Source: a virus
DNA: 64,000 nucleotides
Direction: 5' to 3' (one strand)
Virus record (IMG/VR): IMGVR_UViG_3300023174_000141
Coordinates: 1-64,000 of that record
The notes beneath the pieces are model-generated. The model worked only from the letters and a program-made list of their open reading frames with translations. It did not search any database and had not been told where the DNA came from. Position 1 is the first letter of the stretch. The number at the start of each line of letters is the position of its first letter. Below, one piece after another: positions 27,502-34,370 of this stretch. The translations under genes and the position numbers were made by a program.

Positions 27502-29150
27502 GTCCACTCCCGTGCGATGGGCTTGAAGGGGTTCCGCGAGGATGCGCGTTCTTTGTGCTTGAAGCGGTCGAGGTCTGCGATGGTAACGCGCGGCCCGTCC
27601 TCGTGCGGCTCGTAGTCTCGCACGGGAACAGGCTCTTCGTCGCTCGTGAAGCGGCGCCGGCTCAGGATGTCCGCCGCCATGACCGCGGTGCGCGCCAGGT
27701 CGAAGTGGTGCGTCGTGCCGTCGCTGTTGCCGCTGCGCTTGGTCCGGTCGCCGTCGTAGTTGATGAGCTGGTGCAGCAGCGTCTTCGACTTCAGCTCGAG
27801 CTCACGGTCACGCAGCATGCGGACGAGGCGAGCCTCGCCCTCCTGCACGCGCTTCTCGGTGGCGTACCAGCCGGGGTGGTTCCGGTCGGTCCAGAGCAGG
27901 TTCTTCGCGCCCTTGTCCTTGAGCATCGCGATGCACGCCGCGGCGTTGCTCTCGACGGCGAGGAGGGCGTTGTTGAAGAAGCGTTGGAGGTTCAGCAGCC
28001 GCTCGCTGAAGCGGCCCGGGTCCTCGCGGCCTTCCCACACCGCGACCTCACGACGCTCGATGGCGTCCCACACCGTCACGGCGCTGTTGTCGCCGACGGC
28101 GCCGAAGCCCGCGGGGTCCGCGCACACGAGGTAGGACCGACCCTTGACCGGGCGCTCGAGCAGGCTCGCGCCCTTGGGCACCGGCTCCGGCGGAACGACC
28201 GCGGTGAGCAGGCACTCCTTCAGCACGTCGATGGGCATCACGGGCTGCCCGCTGCCCAGCCAGCCGTCGTAGGGGTCGCTGGGGTACTTCGACGTGAAGA
28301 GGCGCTCGTCGTTGCCCATCTCCGTCTGGAGGGAGAGGCGACGGAACGCCAGGTTGTGGAGGTCCATGCCCGGGTGGCGGGCCATGTACTCGAGCTCGGT
28401 CTCGGTGGGCCGCAGCCCGTGCGGGTCAGCACGGCAGCTCGGGTCGAGCCACCACTCCAGGAACACGGGGTGGAAGCGGCCCTTGCCCTCGAGCGCGTTG
28501 TGCCACATCGTTTCGTGGTGGCTGCCCGCGGTCCCTGGGGTGGACTCGAGGATGACGCGTGCGTTGATACGCTTGTTGACGGCGGGGAAGATGTTCGCCG
28601 CGGCCTTCCGCTGCCACTGCGCCTCACCGAACTCGGTGAGCAGCAGACGGTCGATGGAGCGACCGACCGCGGGGGAGCGTCCGCCAGCCGTCAGCACCTT
28701 GATGCCGCCGCCGTGGACGAAGTGGATCTGGGTCGTGCCCGGCTTGCGCCCCGCCTCGACGGGGACCTTCACGTCGTCGGGCAGGTTCTTGTAGGCGAAC
28801 AGGATGCGCTCGAAGATGTCCTCAGCGGTGTCCTGCCGCTCGGCGATGAGCACGCCCTTCACGCCCTCGAGGTACATGCAGTCCCGGAGCAGCAGCATGA
28901 CGGCCGGCGTCGTGATCTTCGCCTGACGAAACTTGTCGGTCAGCACCCAGCGGTGGTCCGCGCAGGCTTGGAGGAACTTCATCTGGATGTTCGTCGGCTC
29001 GAGGTAGCCGATGGACTCGTCCTCTCGAACGATCTGGCACATCGAGACGAAGGCCCAAGGAGTCGAGAACATCGCGTGGACCTTCCCCAGGTGAAGGCCC
29101 GGCACCTGCGCGATCTTCGCGCCGCCCGGTAGACTTGAGGGTGCGCTCAC
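27498..29150 (-). CDS. Terminase large subunit (packaging ATPase-nuclease)
   Basis: 550 residues from GTG 29150, which has GAGGAG 6 nt upstream; ATG 29171 and longer frames overlap the divergent promoter and gene. The N-terminal ATPase has a deviant Walker A around KFRQAKITT (about 75-83), Walker B hydrophobics ending in LLLTEFGE (about 165) and the coupling motif ESTPGT (about 196). The RNase H-like nuclease domain starts at YLVCADPAGFGAVGDNSAVT with the metal-binding Asp, continues with LLAVESNAAA and ends with a HHFDLARTAVMAAD segment. It cuts and pumps DNA into the prohead through the portal. Stop overlaps the portal start. Confidence 0.88.
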   Translation of the reverse strand: MSAPSSLPGGAKIAQVPGLHLGKVHAMFSTPWAFVSMCQIVREDESIGYLEPTNIQMKFLQACADHRWVLTDKFRQAKITTPAVMLLLRDCMYLEGVKGVLIAERQDTAEDIFERILFAYKNLPDDVKVPVEAGRKPGTTQIHFVHGGGIKVLTAGGRSPAVGRSIDRLLLTEFGEAQWQRKAAANIFPAVNKRINARVILESTPGTAGSHHETMWHNALEGKGRFHPVFLEWWLDPSCRADPHGLRPTETELEYMARHPGMDLHNLAFRRLSLQTEMGNDERLFTSKYPSDPYDGWLGSGQPVMPIDVLKECLLTAVVPPEPVPKGASLLERPVKGRSYLVCADPAGFGAVGDNSAVTVWDAIERREVAVWEGREDPGRFSERLLNLQRFFNNALLAVESNAAACIAMLKDKGAKNLLWTDRNHPGWYATEKRVQEGEARLVRMLRDRELELKSKTLLHQLINYDGDRTKRSGNSDGTTHHFDLARTAVMAADILSRRRFTSDEEPVPVRDYEPHEDGPRVTIADLDRFKHKERASSRNPFKPIAREWT

Positions 29151-29168
29151 GATAGACTCCTCACAACC

Positions 29169-29179
29169 CATGCTATCAC
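29169..29179. promoter_or_regulatory. Overlapping divergent extended -10 elements
   Basis: Plus strand TG-C-TATCAC (29171-29179) leaves a 14-nt leader to ATG 29200. Minus strand TG-A-TAGCAT (29177-29169) leaves a 12-nt leader to GTG 29150. The two share ATGCTATCA, so the polymerases would compete for the same bases. Confidence 0.5.
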
Positions 29180-29199
29180 GGTATGGCTCGGAGGTCGAC

Positions 29200-29418
29200 A
29201 TGGCAGAGAAGTGGATCCAGGGGGCGATCAAGAACCCAGGCGCCCTCCGAGAGAAGCTCGGTGTGGCGAAGGGCGAGAACATTCCCAAGGGTGAGATCGC
29301 CTCGAAGATCTCCGACCTCAAGCAGCAGGCTGAGGGCGACAAGAAGCTCTCCGCGGCCAAGCGCACCATGCTCAAGCAGCTCGTGCTGGCCCGCACGCTT
29401 GGCGAGATGAAGAAGTGA
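29200..29418 (+). CDS. Small conserved phage protein (72 aa)
   Basis: ATG 29200 after GGAGGTCGAC. The opening AEKWIQGAIKNPGALREKLG and the spaced KGENIP, then a helical end (RTMLKQLVLARTLGEMKK), is a pattern I have seen in many tailed phages close to the head genes ('..W.Q.AIK.PGALR..LG...G..IP'). No function is established. It starts the plus-strand virion operon. Confidence 0.75.
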   Translation: MAEKWIQGAIKNPGALREKLGVAKGENIPKGEIASKISDLKQQAEGDKKLSAAKRTMLKQLVLARTLGEMKK

Positions 29419-29546
29419 TCGGCACCGACATCCAGAACACCACGCTTCCGAACAAGGCGCCAGCGAAGGCGGCGCCTGCCGAGGCGAAGCGCGAGATGCT
29501 GAAGCGGGTCATCGCCGACAAGGTGAAGCGCCAGTACGGAGGCTGA
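29415..29546 (+). CDS. 43-residue basic microprotein
   Basis: GTG 29415 overlaps the previous stop (GTGA), and TGA 29544-29546 is one nucleotide before the next ATG. Lys/Ala-rich with a C-terminal helix (REMLKRVIADKVKRQYGG). The tight fit on both sides supports a real gene. Function unknown. Confidence 0.55.
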   Translation: MIGTDIQNTTLPNKAPAKAAPAEAKREMLKRVIADKVKRQYGG

Positions 29547-29547
29547 G

Positions 29548-29934
29548 ATGGCGGACGGGAAGTACAGCCACATCAACTTCAAGCCGCCCGCGTCGGTCTC
29601 GGCCGCTGCGGTGCGCGGCCTCATGCTGCGCCGCCAGCAGTCGAAGTCCCAGAAGGCTGGCCTCGACGTGAAGCAGGCCGCGGCGCAGGGCATCGGCTCC
29701 GGCGTTCAGCGCGCCTCCGACCTCAAGGCCGGAGCGACGATGAGCCCCGGCACCGTCCGCCGGATGAAGGCGTACTTCGACCGTCACGCCAGCGACTACC
29801 AGCTCGACGCCGGGAAGTCGCCGAAGGAGGACAAGGGCTACGTCGCCGGCCTCCTCTGGGGCGGTGACGCAGGCAGGTCCTGGGCCAACAAGGTGGTGCG
29901 CCAGATGGAGGCGGCCGACAAGCGGGGGTCGTGA
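29548..29934 (+). CDS. Conserved phage protein with WGGDAG motif (128 aa)
   Basis: ATG 29548 with ACGGAGG 5 nt upstream. Features in order: FKPPASVSAAAVRGLMLRRQ, IGSGVQRASDLKAGATMSP, TVRRMKAYFDRH and GLLWGGDAGRSWANKV. This set recurs in large and mid-size tailed phages, often as a separate domain near capsid genes. The basic helices suggest DNA or RNA contact. No function is established. Stop overlaps the next ATG. Confidence 0.7.
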   Translation: MADGKYSHINFKPPASVSAAAVRGLMLRRQQSKSQKAGLDVKQAAAQGIGSGVQRASDLKAGATMSPGTVRRMKAYFDRHASDYQLDAGKSPKEDKGYVAGLLWGGDAGRSWANKVVRQMEAADKRGS

Positions 29935-30356
29935 TGGATCGACGCGAGAAGCTTCGGCAGGTCTACTCCAACCCGGGCCTGCGCAACCGCATCAAGGCCC
30001 GCATCTTGGCGGGCGGCAAGGGCGGCAAGCCCGGCCAGTGGTCTGCGCGCAAGGCGCAGATGGTGGAGCAGGAGTACAAGAAGGCCGGCGGGAAGTACAA
30101 GAGCGGCCCCACCTCGAAGCAGAAGAGCCTCAAGCGCTGGACGAAGCAGAAGTGGACGACGCCCTCGGGCAAGCCCAGCGTCCAGGGACCGAAGGCGACC
30201 GGCGAGGTCTACGCGCCGAAGAAGGCCATCGAAAAGCTGCGCTCCACCCCGGGCGGGATGGAGAAGCTCGCCTCGGCCACCCAGAAGAAGCGCGAGGCCA
30301 GCCGCAAGGGTGAGCAGTTCGCCAGCCACGGGCTCCACAAGGGAGCGAAGCGCTAG
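29934..30356 (+). CDS. DUF5872-like basic protein (140 aa)
   Basis: ATG 29934 is preferred to GTG 29931 because it overlaps the previous TGA. Key motif GGKGGKPGQWSARKAQM near residues 27-44, then EYKKAGGKYKSG, RWTKQKWTT, and a C-terminal KKREASRKGEQF. This matches the pattern I recall for DUF5872, found in giant viruses and phages. It is strongly basic, so nucleic-acid binding or packaging is plausible. Stop codon is shared in overlap with the convergent minus gene at 30353. Confidence 0.65.
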   Translation: MDRREKLRQVYSNPGLRNRIKARILAGGKGGKPGQWSARKAQMVEQEYKKAGGKYKSGPTSKQKSLKRWTKQKWTTPSGKPSVQGPKATGEVYAPKKAIEKLRSTPGGMEKLASATQKKREASRKGEQFASHGLHKGAKR

Positions 30357-30511
30357 TCCGGCGCCTGCGCGTCCCGCCACACCTCGAGCAGCAGCTTTCC
30401 GAGCCGCCGACGCGCAAGCCGGCGGCTCTTCTGCTTCTCCGCCTCGCGACAGCACGGGCAGGTCGTCCCGTCCTTACGAAAGCCCTTGATGTGTCTCTTG
30501 AACTCATCCAT
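30353..30511 (-). CDS. 52-residue CPCC-motif basic protein
   Basis: ATG 30511 (minus). The sequence has TTCPCCREAEKQKSRRLARR, a CPCC motif followed by a very basic helix, like a half zinc finger with an RNA- or DNA-binding helix. An extended -10-like TTATAGGG lies 23-28 nt upstream (30539-30534), giving a leader of about 16 nt with GAGGG. Its stop overlaps that of the plus gene before it. The promoter, ribosome site and motif support a real gene in an unusual orientation. Function unknown. Confidence 0.55.
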   Translation of the reverse strand: MDEFKRHIKGFRKDGTTCPCCREAEKQKSRRLARRRLGKLLLEVWRDAQAPD

Positions 30512-30533
30512 ACGCGGACCCTCGCACCCTCAC

Positions 30534-30542
30534 CCTATAACG
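30534..30542 (-). promoter_or_regulatory. Promoter for the CPCC microgene
   Basis: Minus-strand CGTTATAGGG with TATAGG at 30539-30534. The 12-base context GTTATAGGGTgA recurs at the minus-strand promoter near 63487 (GTTATAGGGTtA). A TTGCCG lies 16 nt upstream of the TATAGG. Confidence 0.55.
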
Positions 30543-30571
30543 TAGAAAAAATCTTCGGCAACGGCTTGCGC

Positions 30572-30741
30572 GATAATACCCACAGCGGTATTCTCCTCGT
30601 GCACCCCTCGAAGGGTTTCGGGTAGCCCGTAAGGGTCCGAGGCAGAACGAGCGGGCAGGCGCAGCCCCCGAACTTCAACGTTCCTTCGACCTGGCCGGTC
30701 GGAGTCGCTAGCGCGTCTGCCCCCGGCCTCTGGAGTCCAAG
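30572..30741 (+). promoter_or_regulatory. Capsid-gene promoter and long structured leader
   Basis: GATAAT at 30572-30577 is a good -10. It overlaps AATACC-cacagc-GGTATT (30575-30592), a perfect inverted repeat. The leader is about 155 nt, long for this genome, and can form CCCT-cga-AGGG and CGGG-tag-CCCG hairpins near 30604-30630. The ribosome site GGAG lies 7 nt before ATG 30742. Confidence 0.5.
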
Positions 30742-31791
30742 ATGGCGATCTCTACCGAAATCCTCAACACCACCTTCGCGGACCTGCGCGGCCCGCTCAT
30801 CAACTCCTTCATCCGCTCCAACGAGCTGCTCGACGCGCTCATGAGCAAGGCCCGCATGCCCTCCGAGGGCGGCAGCCTCATCGAGCGGTCCTTCGCCGGT
30901 GGCGCCCCCGCCCGCGGCGTTGGCGTGTTCGTCGGTGACGAGCTCCTCAACATGACGCGCCGTCAGCAGACCAAGCGCTTCCAGGTTGAGCCCCACCGCA
31001 TCGTGGCGGCCATCAACATCCCGAAGAAGGAGCTCCTCTTCAACAGCGGCAAGCTCGCTGTGATCCGCCTCATCGAGGAGTACCCCCAGACCACCCTCGA
31101 GGGTGCGAAGGCTGACCTCAACAAGTACCTCCTCACCGGCGCCTCCCGCGGCCTCGTCTTCCAGACGGCGGACCTCTCGGGCTTCCTGAGCCTCAACGGC
31201 CAGTTCGCCGCGGGCTCCGGCACCGGCGTGACCAACGGCCTCCTCGACTTCGCGGCGCCCGCCTCGCAGACCGAGGTGGTGCAGAACGTGGCGAAGAGCT
31301 CCAGCTACTACCACTTCAACCAGTTCAACCAGATCACGACCTGGGCCACGGACGGTCTCCCCACCCTCCGCAAGACCTACCGTCAGTGCGCCCACTACGC
31401 GGGCGGCATGGGCAAGGGTCCCGACCTCGTCATCATGGACGACAGCACCTACACGAACTTCGAGGACAGCCGCCTGTCCCTCGTGCGCGTGACGCTCGTC
31501 GAGGACAAGACCGAGAAGAGCAACACCCTCGGCCTCGACCTCGGCGTGGCGAAGGTGTACAGCTCCATCGACCTCGACCTCGCGGACTTCACCTCCGCTC
31601 CGGCCCAGGGCGTGACCTACATCCTCAACACCGACTTCCTCGAGATGCCCCTCATGGAGGCCCCGAGCATCACCCCGTTCACTGAGCGCGTGGGTGACCA
31701 GGACGTCGTCACGGCCATCTTCTCGATGCAGGGCAACCTCATCTGCACGAAGACCCCGGCCCAGGGCTGCGTCGCCGGCGGCTCGGTCTGA
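30742..31791 (+). CDS. Major capsid protein
   Basis: 349 residues, about the size of HK97-fold capsid proteins without a delta domain. Start ISTEILNTTFADLRGPLINS, an E-loop-like Gly-rich part (AGGAPARGVGVFVG), RRQQTKRFQVEPHRIVAAIN, a long spine helix (SGKLAVIRLIEEYPQT then LNKYLLTG), and P-domain/A-domain text with GKGPDLVIMDDSTYTNFED and a final beta-rich EMPLMEAPSITPF. It assembles into the icosahedral head. It has its own promoter and long leader, and the decoration-like gene follows. The identity rests on position, size and fold pattern. Confidence 0.8.
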   Translation: MAISTEILNTTFADLRGPLINSFIRSNELLDALMSKARMPSEGGSLIERSFAGGAPARGVGVFVGDELLNMTRRQQTKRFQVEPHRIVAAINIPKKELLFNSGKLAVIRLIEEYPQTTLEGAKADLNKYLLTGASRGLVFQTADLSGFLSLNGQFAAGSGTGVTNGLLDFAAPASQTEVVQNVAKSSSYYHFNQFNQITTWATDGLPTLRKTYRQCAHYAGGMGKGPDLVIMDDSTYTNFEDSRLSLVRVTLVEDKTEKSNTLGLDLGVAKVYSSIDLDLADFTSAPAQGVTYILNTDFLEMPLMEAPSITPFTERVGDQDVVTAIFSMQGNLICTKTPAQGCVAGGSV

Positions 31792-31833
31792 GCGACGTAG
31801 GCTTCATCCTCATCATCAACTAGGAGGTTTCTC

Positions 31834-32370
31834 ATGTCCTACAGCAACAACCAGGTCTTCGGGAACGACGTCAACGTCCTCGACAGCACCCAGCTCTACC
31901 CCCTCGGCACCACCCGCACCGTGCTCGGCTCTCAGTCGAACAAGGGCGACCAGGTGTGGCGCTACGTTCGGAACGCCGGCGCTGCGGCGTGGACCGAGGG
32001 TCAGGTCGTGCTCGCCGTCGCGGCGACCGCCCAGAACCTCGGCACGGGCCAGACCGCGACGGCGACCGCCAGCCTCGCGCGCAACCGCATCCTCGGTGTG
32101 GCGCAGACCTACGTCACGTCCGCCGGCGTGACCTCGACGTTCTCCGTCGGGTCCTACGGCTGGATCCTGATGCTTGGTGAGGGTTCGATCCTCAACGACA
32201 GCGCGGGCACTCTCGCCGCTGACACGTCGTTCGCGTCGTCCAGCGTCGTGGCGGGCTCCGTCGAGATCGCGGCCAACAGCGGTGTCGGCGCGAACGCGAC
32301 CATCGGCGTCACGCACGTCGCCATTTCGGCGAGCACCGTCGGCTCCGCGTACATCGTCTGCCGCCCCTGA
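31834..32370 (+). CDS. Capsid decoration (head cement)-like protein
   Basis: 178 residues, ATG 31834 after a perfect TAGGAGG. Small-residue-rich and beta-stranded (QVVLAVAATAQNLGTGQTAT, RNRILGVAQTYVTS, GSYGWILMLGEG). The order 'G.V....A.....G.....A....I.GVA......aG.......G.a.v' is that of the head-decoration/capsid-stabilising family that follows many capsid genes. It would bind the outside of the shell. No Cys except one at the C-terminus. Confidence 0.65.
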   Translation: MSYSNNQVFGNDVNVLDSTQLYPLGTTRTVLGSQSNKGDQVWRYVRNAGAAAWTEGQVVLAVAATAQNLGTGQTATATASLARNRILGVAQTYVTSAGVTSTFSVGSYGWILMLGEGSILNDSAGTLAADTSFASSSVVAGSVEIAANSGVGANATIGVTHVAISASTVGSAYIVCRP

Positions 32371-32372
32371 TG

Positions 32373-32381
32373 TGGTAGACT
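32373..32381 (+). promoter_or_regulatory. Extended -10 before connector gene
   Basis: TG-G-TAGACT at 32373-32381; a start 7 nt on leaves a 19-nt leader with TTAGGAGG before ATG 32407. Confidence 0.5.
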
Positions 32382-32406
32382 AGGTCGGAACAGTTAGGAG
32401 GCGGGC

Positions 32407-33903
32407 ATGGACACTTCTCTCGGAGCGCTCCGCGCCCGCCTCTTCAACTACCGAGCTTGGGACAGCACGGGCACGACCCTCGATGGTCGCGTTCGAGAGG
32501 CGATGAACACCGCTCTCGACCGCATCTCGGGGGACGTGCCCGAAGCTGTTGTCCCCGACGACGAGCACGTCGTCCTTCTTCCCGACGCGGTGGGGGAAGC
32601 CGCCGACGTCAACGCGCGTATCGCTACGACCTCCGACACCCGCGTTCTTGAGTTTACCGACCCCAGCGGTGCTCCGCTCACCCCGTCGAGCCCCTGGGTC
32701 CCCGCCACCGACGGCTCTCTCGATGGCATCATGCACTTCGAGATTGTCGACACCAAGGGCCAGCGCCACCGTCGCCAGAGCCGCGAGTTCTGGATCCAGA
32801 AGCCGGGAGGCGGCGCCCCCGACCGCTACTACGTCAGCATCGACCGGCCGTGGGACCTCGGCACGATGTCGGGGCTGAAGTTCCGTATGCACCAGCCCGA
32901 GTTCTTCGTCACCGACGATGTGACCCGGGTGCTCGAGCCGGCGCGCATCTACGACGAGACCCGTCAGCAGATGTGGGCCATCGACACGGGCGGCGCCTAT
33001 CGGCAGGACCTCGTCGACTTCATCGGCGAGGACAAGGCCCGGCCCTTCCGGTTCTGGCGTGGTCGCCACTTCCAGATCCCCGCGCCCACGACTACGCCGA
33101 CGCTCGCCGCAAGCCAGCAGGGCGTTGCGCCGTGGGCTGGCCCTGAGTGGGAGGGCACGTTCCGTTTCTGCTACACCTACGTCTGGGGGCGGAAGGAGCA
33201 GGAGTGGCAGAGCGCCCCGGGAGGCATCCGTGATCCCCAGTGGGAGAGCGCTCCGTCTCCGCTCAGCACCACCTTCTCGCACGCGGGGTCGAACGCGGGC
33301 CGCAGCATCCGCATCACGGGCACGAACATCGACGCCATGATGGACTTCGGAGAGTCGTCGACGCTGCGCTACAGCCGCAGTGGCATGCGCCTCCGCATCT
33401 ACGTCGCCCGTGACAGCGTCATCTCCACCACCCCCTACGGCACGGGGTTCAACCGGGTCGAGACGAACGGGAAGTTCTACCTCCTCGCGGAGATCGAGCC
33501 GGTCGCGGGCACCTTCATCTGGGACGGCTCGACCGTGCCGGACTACCAGCGCGAGCTGAAGCACAGCACCGGCTACTACGCCTACAGCGTCTACCCGCAT
33601 CAGGACCAGCGCTACGAGCTGGACTTCCGGGTGCAGCGCCTGCCGAAGGCGCTGAAGAACGACCAGGACACGGTGCCCATCCAGCGAGACGCTGTGATGG
33701 CGTATATCGAGCTCTCGCTCTACTACATGTGCCTGATGGACGGCGTCGACCAGACCGGCGCGCAGGTCCACCTCTCCCGCTACGCCGAGCTCGCGCGCCA
33801 CTTCCGCAAGCGGTACGCGAACCCCGGCGGGGTCGTTGAGCCCACGCCGCTCACCGGCTACCAGGTTCGTTTCCGCTACGGTAGGTTTCGCGACATGACG
33901 TAG
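32407..33903 (+). CDS. Putative head-tail connector / tail tubular-type protein
   Basis: 498 residues, ATG 32407 after AGGAGG. The N-terminal 60 residues (LGALRARLFNYRAWDSTGTT, then REAMNTALDRISGDVPEAVV) form the helical hairpin usual in head-tail adaptors (gp6/gp11-like). The middle 380 residues are a beta-rich insertion with many aromatic residues (FWRGRHFQIPAP, FRFCYTYVWGRKEQEWQSAP). The C-terminal helix region (YIELSLYYMCLMDGVDQTGA then HLSRYAELARHFRKRYANPG) returns to the adaptor pattern. It would sit between the portal and the nozzle. This large inserted beta domain is known from podoviruses with big tail hubs. Identity by layout and neighbours. Confidence 0.6.
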   Translation: MDTSLGALRARLFNYRAWDSTGTTLDGRVREAMNTALDRISGDVPEAVVPDDEHVVLLPDAVGEAADVNARIATTSDTRVLEFTDPSGAPLTPSSPWVPATDGSLDGIMHFEIVDTKGQRHRRQSREFWIQKPGGGAPDRYYVSIDRPWDLGTMSGLKFRMHQPEFFVTDDVTRVLEPARIYDETRQQMWAIDTGGAYRQDLVDFIGEDKARPFRFWRGRHFQIPAPTTTPTLAASQQGVAPWAGPEWEGTFRFCYTYVWGRKEQEWQSAPGGIRDPQWESAPSPLSTTFSHAGSNAGRSIRITGTNIDAMMDFGESSTLRYSRSGMRLRIYVARDSVISTTPYGTGFNRVETNGKFYLLAEIEPVAGTFIWDGSTVPDYQRELKHSTGYYAYSVYPHQDQRYELDFRVQRLPKALKNDQDTVPIQRDAVMAYIELSLYYMCLMDGVDQTGAQVHLSRYAELARHFRKRYANPGGVVEPTPLTGYQVRFRYGRFRDMT

Positions 33904-33909
33904 TCCTCG

Positions 33910-33918
33910 TGTTATACC
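33910..33918 (+). promoter_or_regulatory. Extended -10 late promoter
   Basis: TG-T-TATACC at 33910-33918, identical to the element at 20243-20251. A start 7 nt on leaves a 20-nt leader with GAGGAG before ATG 33945. Confidence 0.55.
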
Positions 33919-33944
33919 GAAGAGGCAACCACGAGGAGTACCTC

Positions 33945-34367
33945 ATGCCGCAGACCACCAAGTTCCCCCGTCCCGACCTCGGCGACGTCTTCGTTCGTCG
34001 CAACCTCAACGGCAACGATGAGGAGGCCATGATCCTCGCCGTCCAGTCCAAGCCCAACGGCTTGCTCTGGCAGGCGGTCATGACGACGAAGAACGGCGTC
34101 GAGTTCGTCACGGGCGACGCCGAGTACCGCAACGTCCACGACTGGCGCCCGAAGGGCTGGCTCTTCGACGACGTGAACGGCAACTGGCGCACGCCCGCTG
34201 ACAAGGCGAAGCTCGACGCGGAGCGCGCCGCTGCCGCGGCGGCCAAGCCCGAGCCCGAGCTCAAGGACGAGTTCATCGTCGCCGACGCCTCCGAGATCCC
34301 CAACGCTCTCACCAAGAAGCGCGCGGGCATCCCGCTGCCGAAGGTGAGCGCACCGCCCCAGGTGTAG
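33945..34367 (+). CDS. Small structural-region protein (140 aa)
   Basis: ATG 33945 with GAGGAG 8 nt upstream; the longer frame begins in the promoter. The first 80 residues look like a compact alpha/beta domain with several Trp (LLWQAVMTTKNGVEFVTGDA, NVHDWRPKGWLF); the rest is Ala/Lys/Pro-rich and probably disordered. Between connector and nozzle genes, it could be a minor virion or assembly protein. Function unknown. Confidence 0.6.
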   Translation: MPQTTKFPRPDLGDVFVRRNLNGNDEEAMILAVQSKPNGLLWQAVMTTKNGVEFVTGDAEYRNVHDWRPKGWLFDDVNGNWRTPADKAKLDAERAAAAAAKPEPELKDEFIVADASEIPNALTKKRAGIPLPKVSAPPQV

Positions 34368-34370
34368 CCG

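Noticed and set aside
27502-27507. GTG 27507 as portal start
   Set aside because: ATG 27501 overlaps the terminase stop and has GGGAG at the proper distance; GTG 27507 has none.
25144-27615. Open frame of 823 codons on the plus strand
   Set aside because: Shadow of the portal and zinc-ribbon genes; no ribosome site, and Val/Leu/Asp/His-rich nonsense text.
29151-29693. Longer N-terminus for the large terminase
   Set aside because: It would run through the divergent promoter and over the plus gene at 29200. GTG 29150 has a proper ribosome site.
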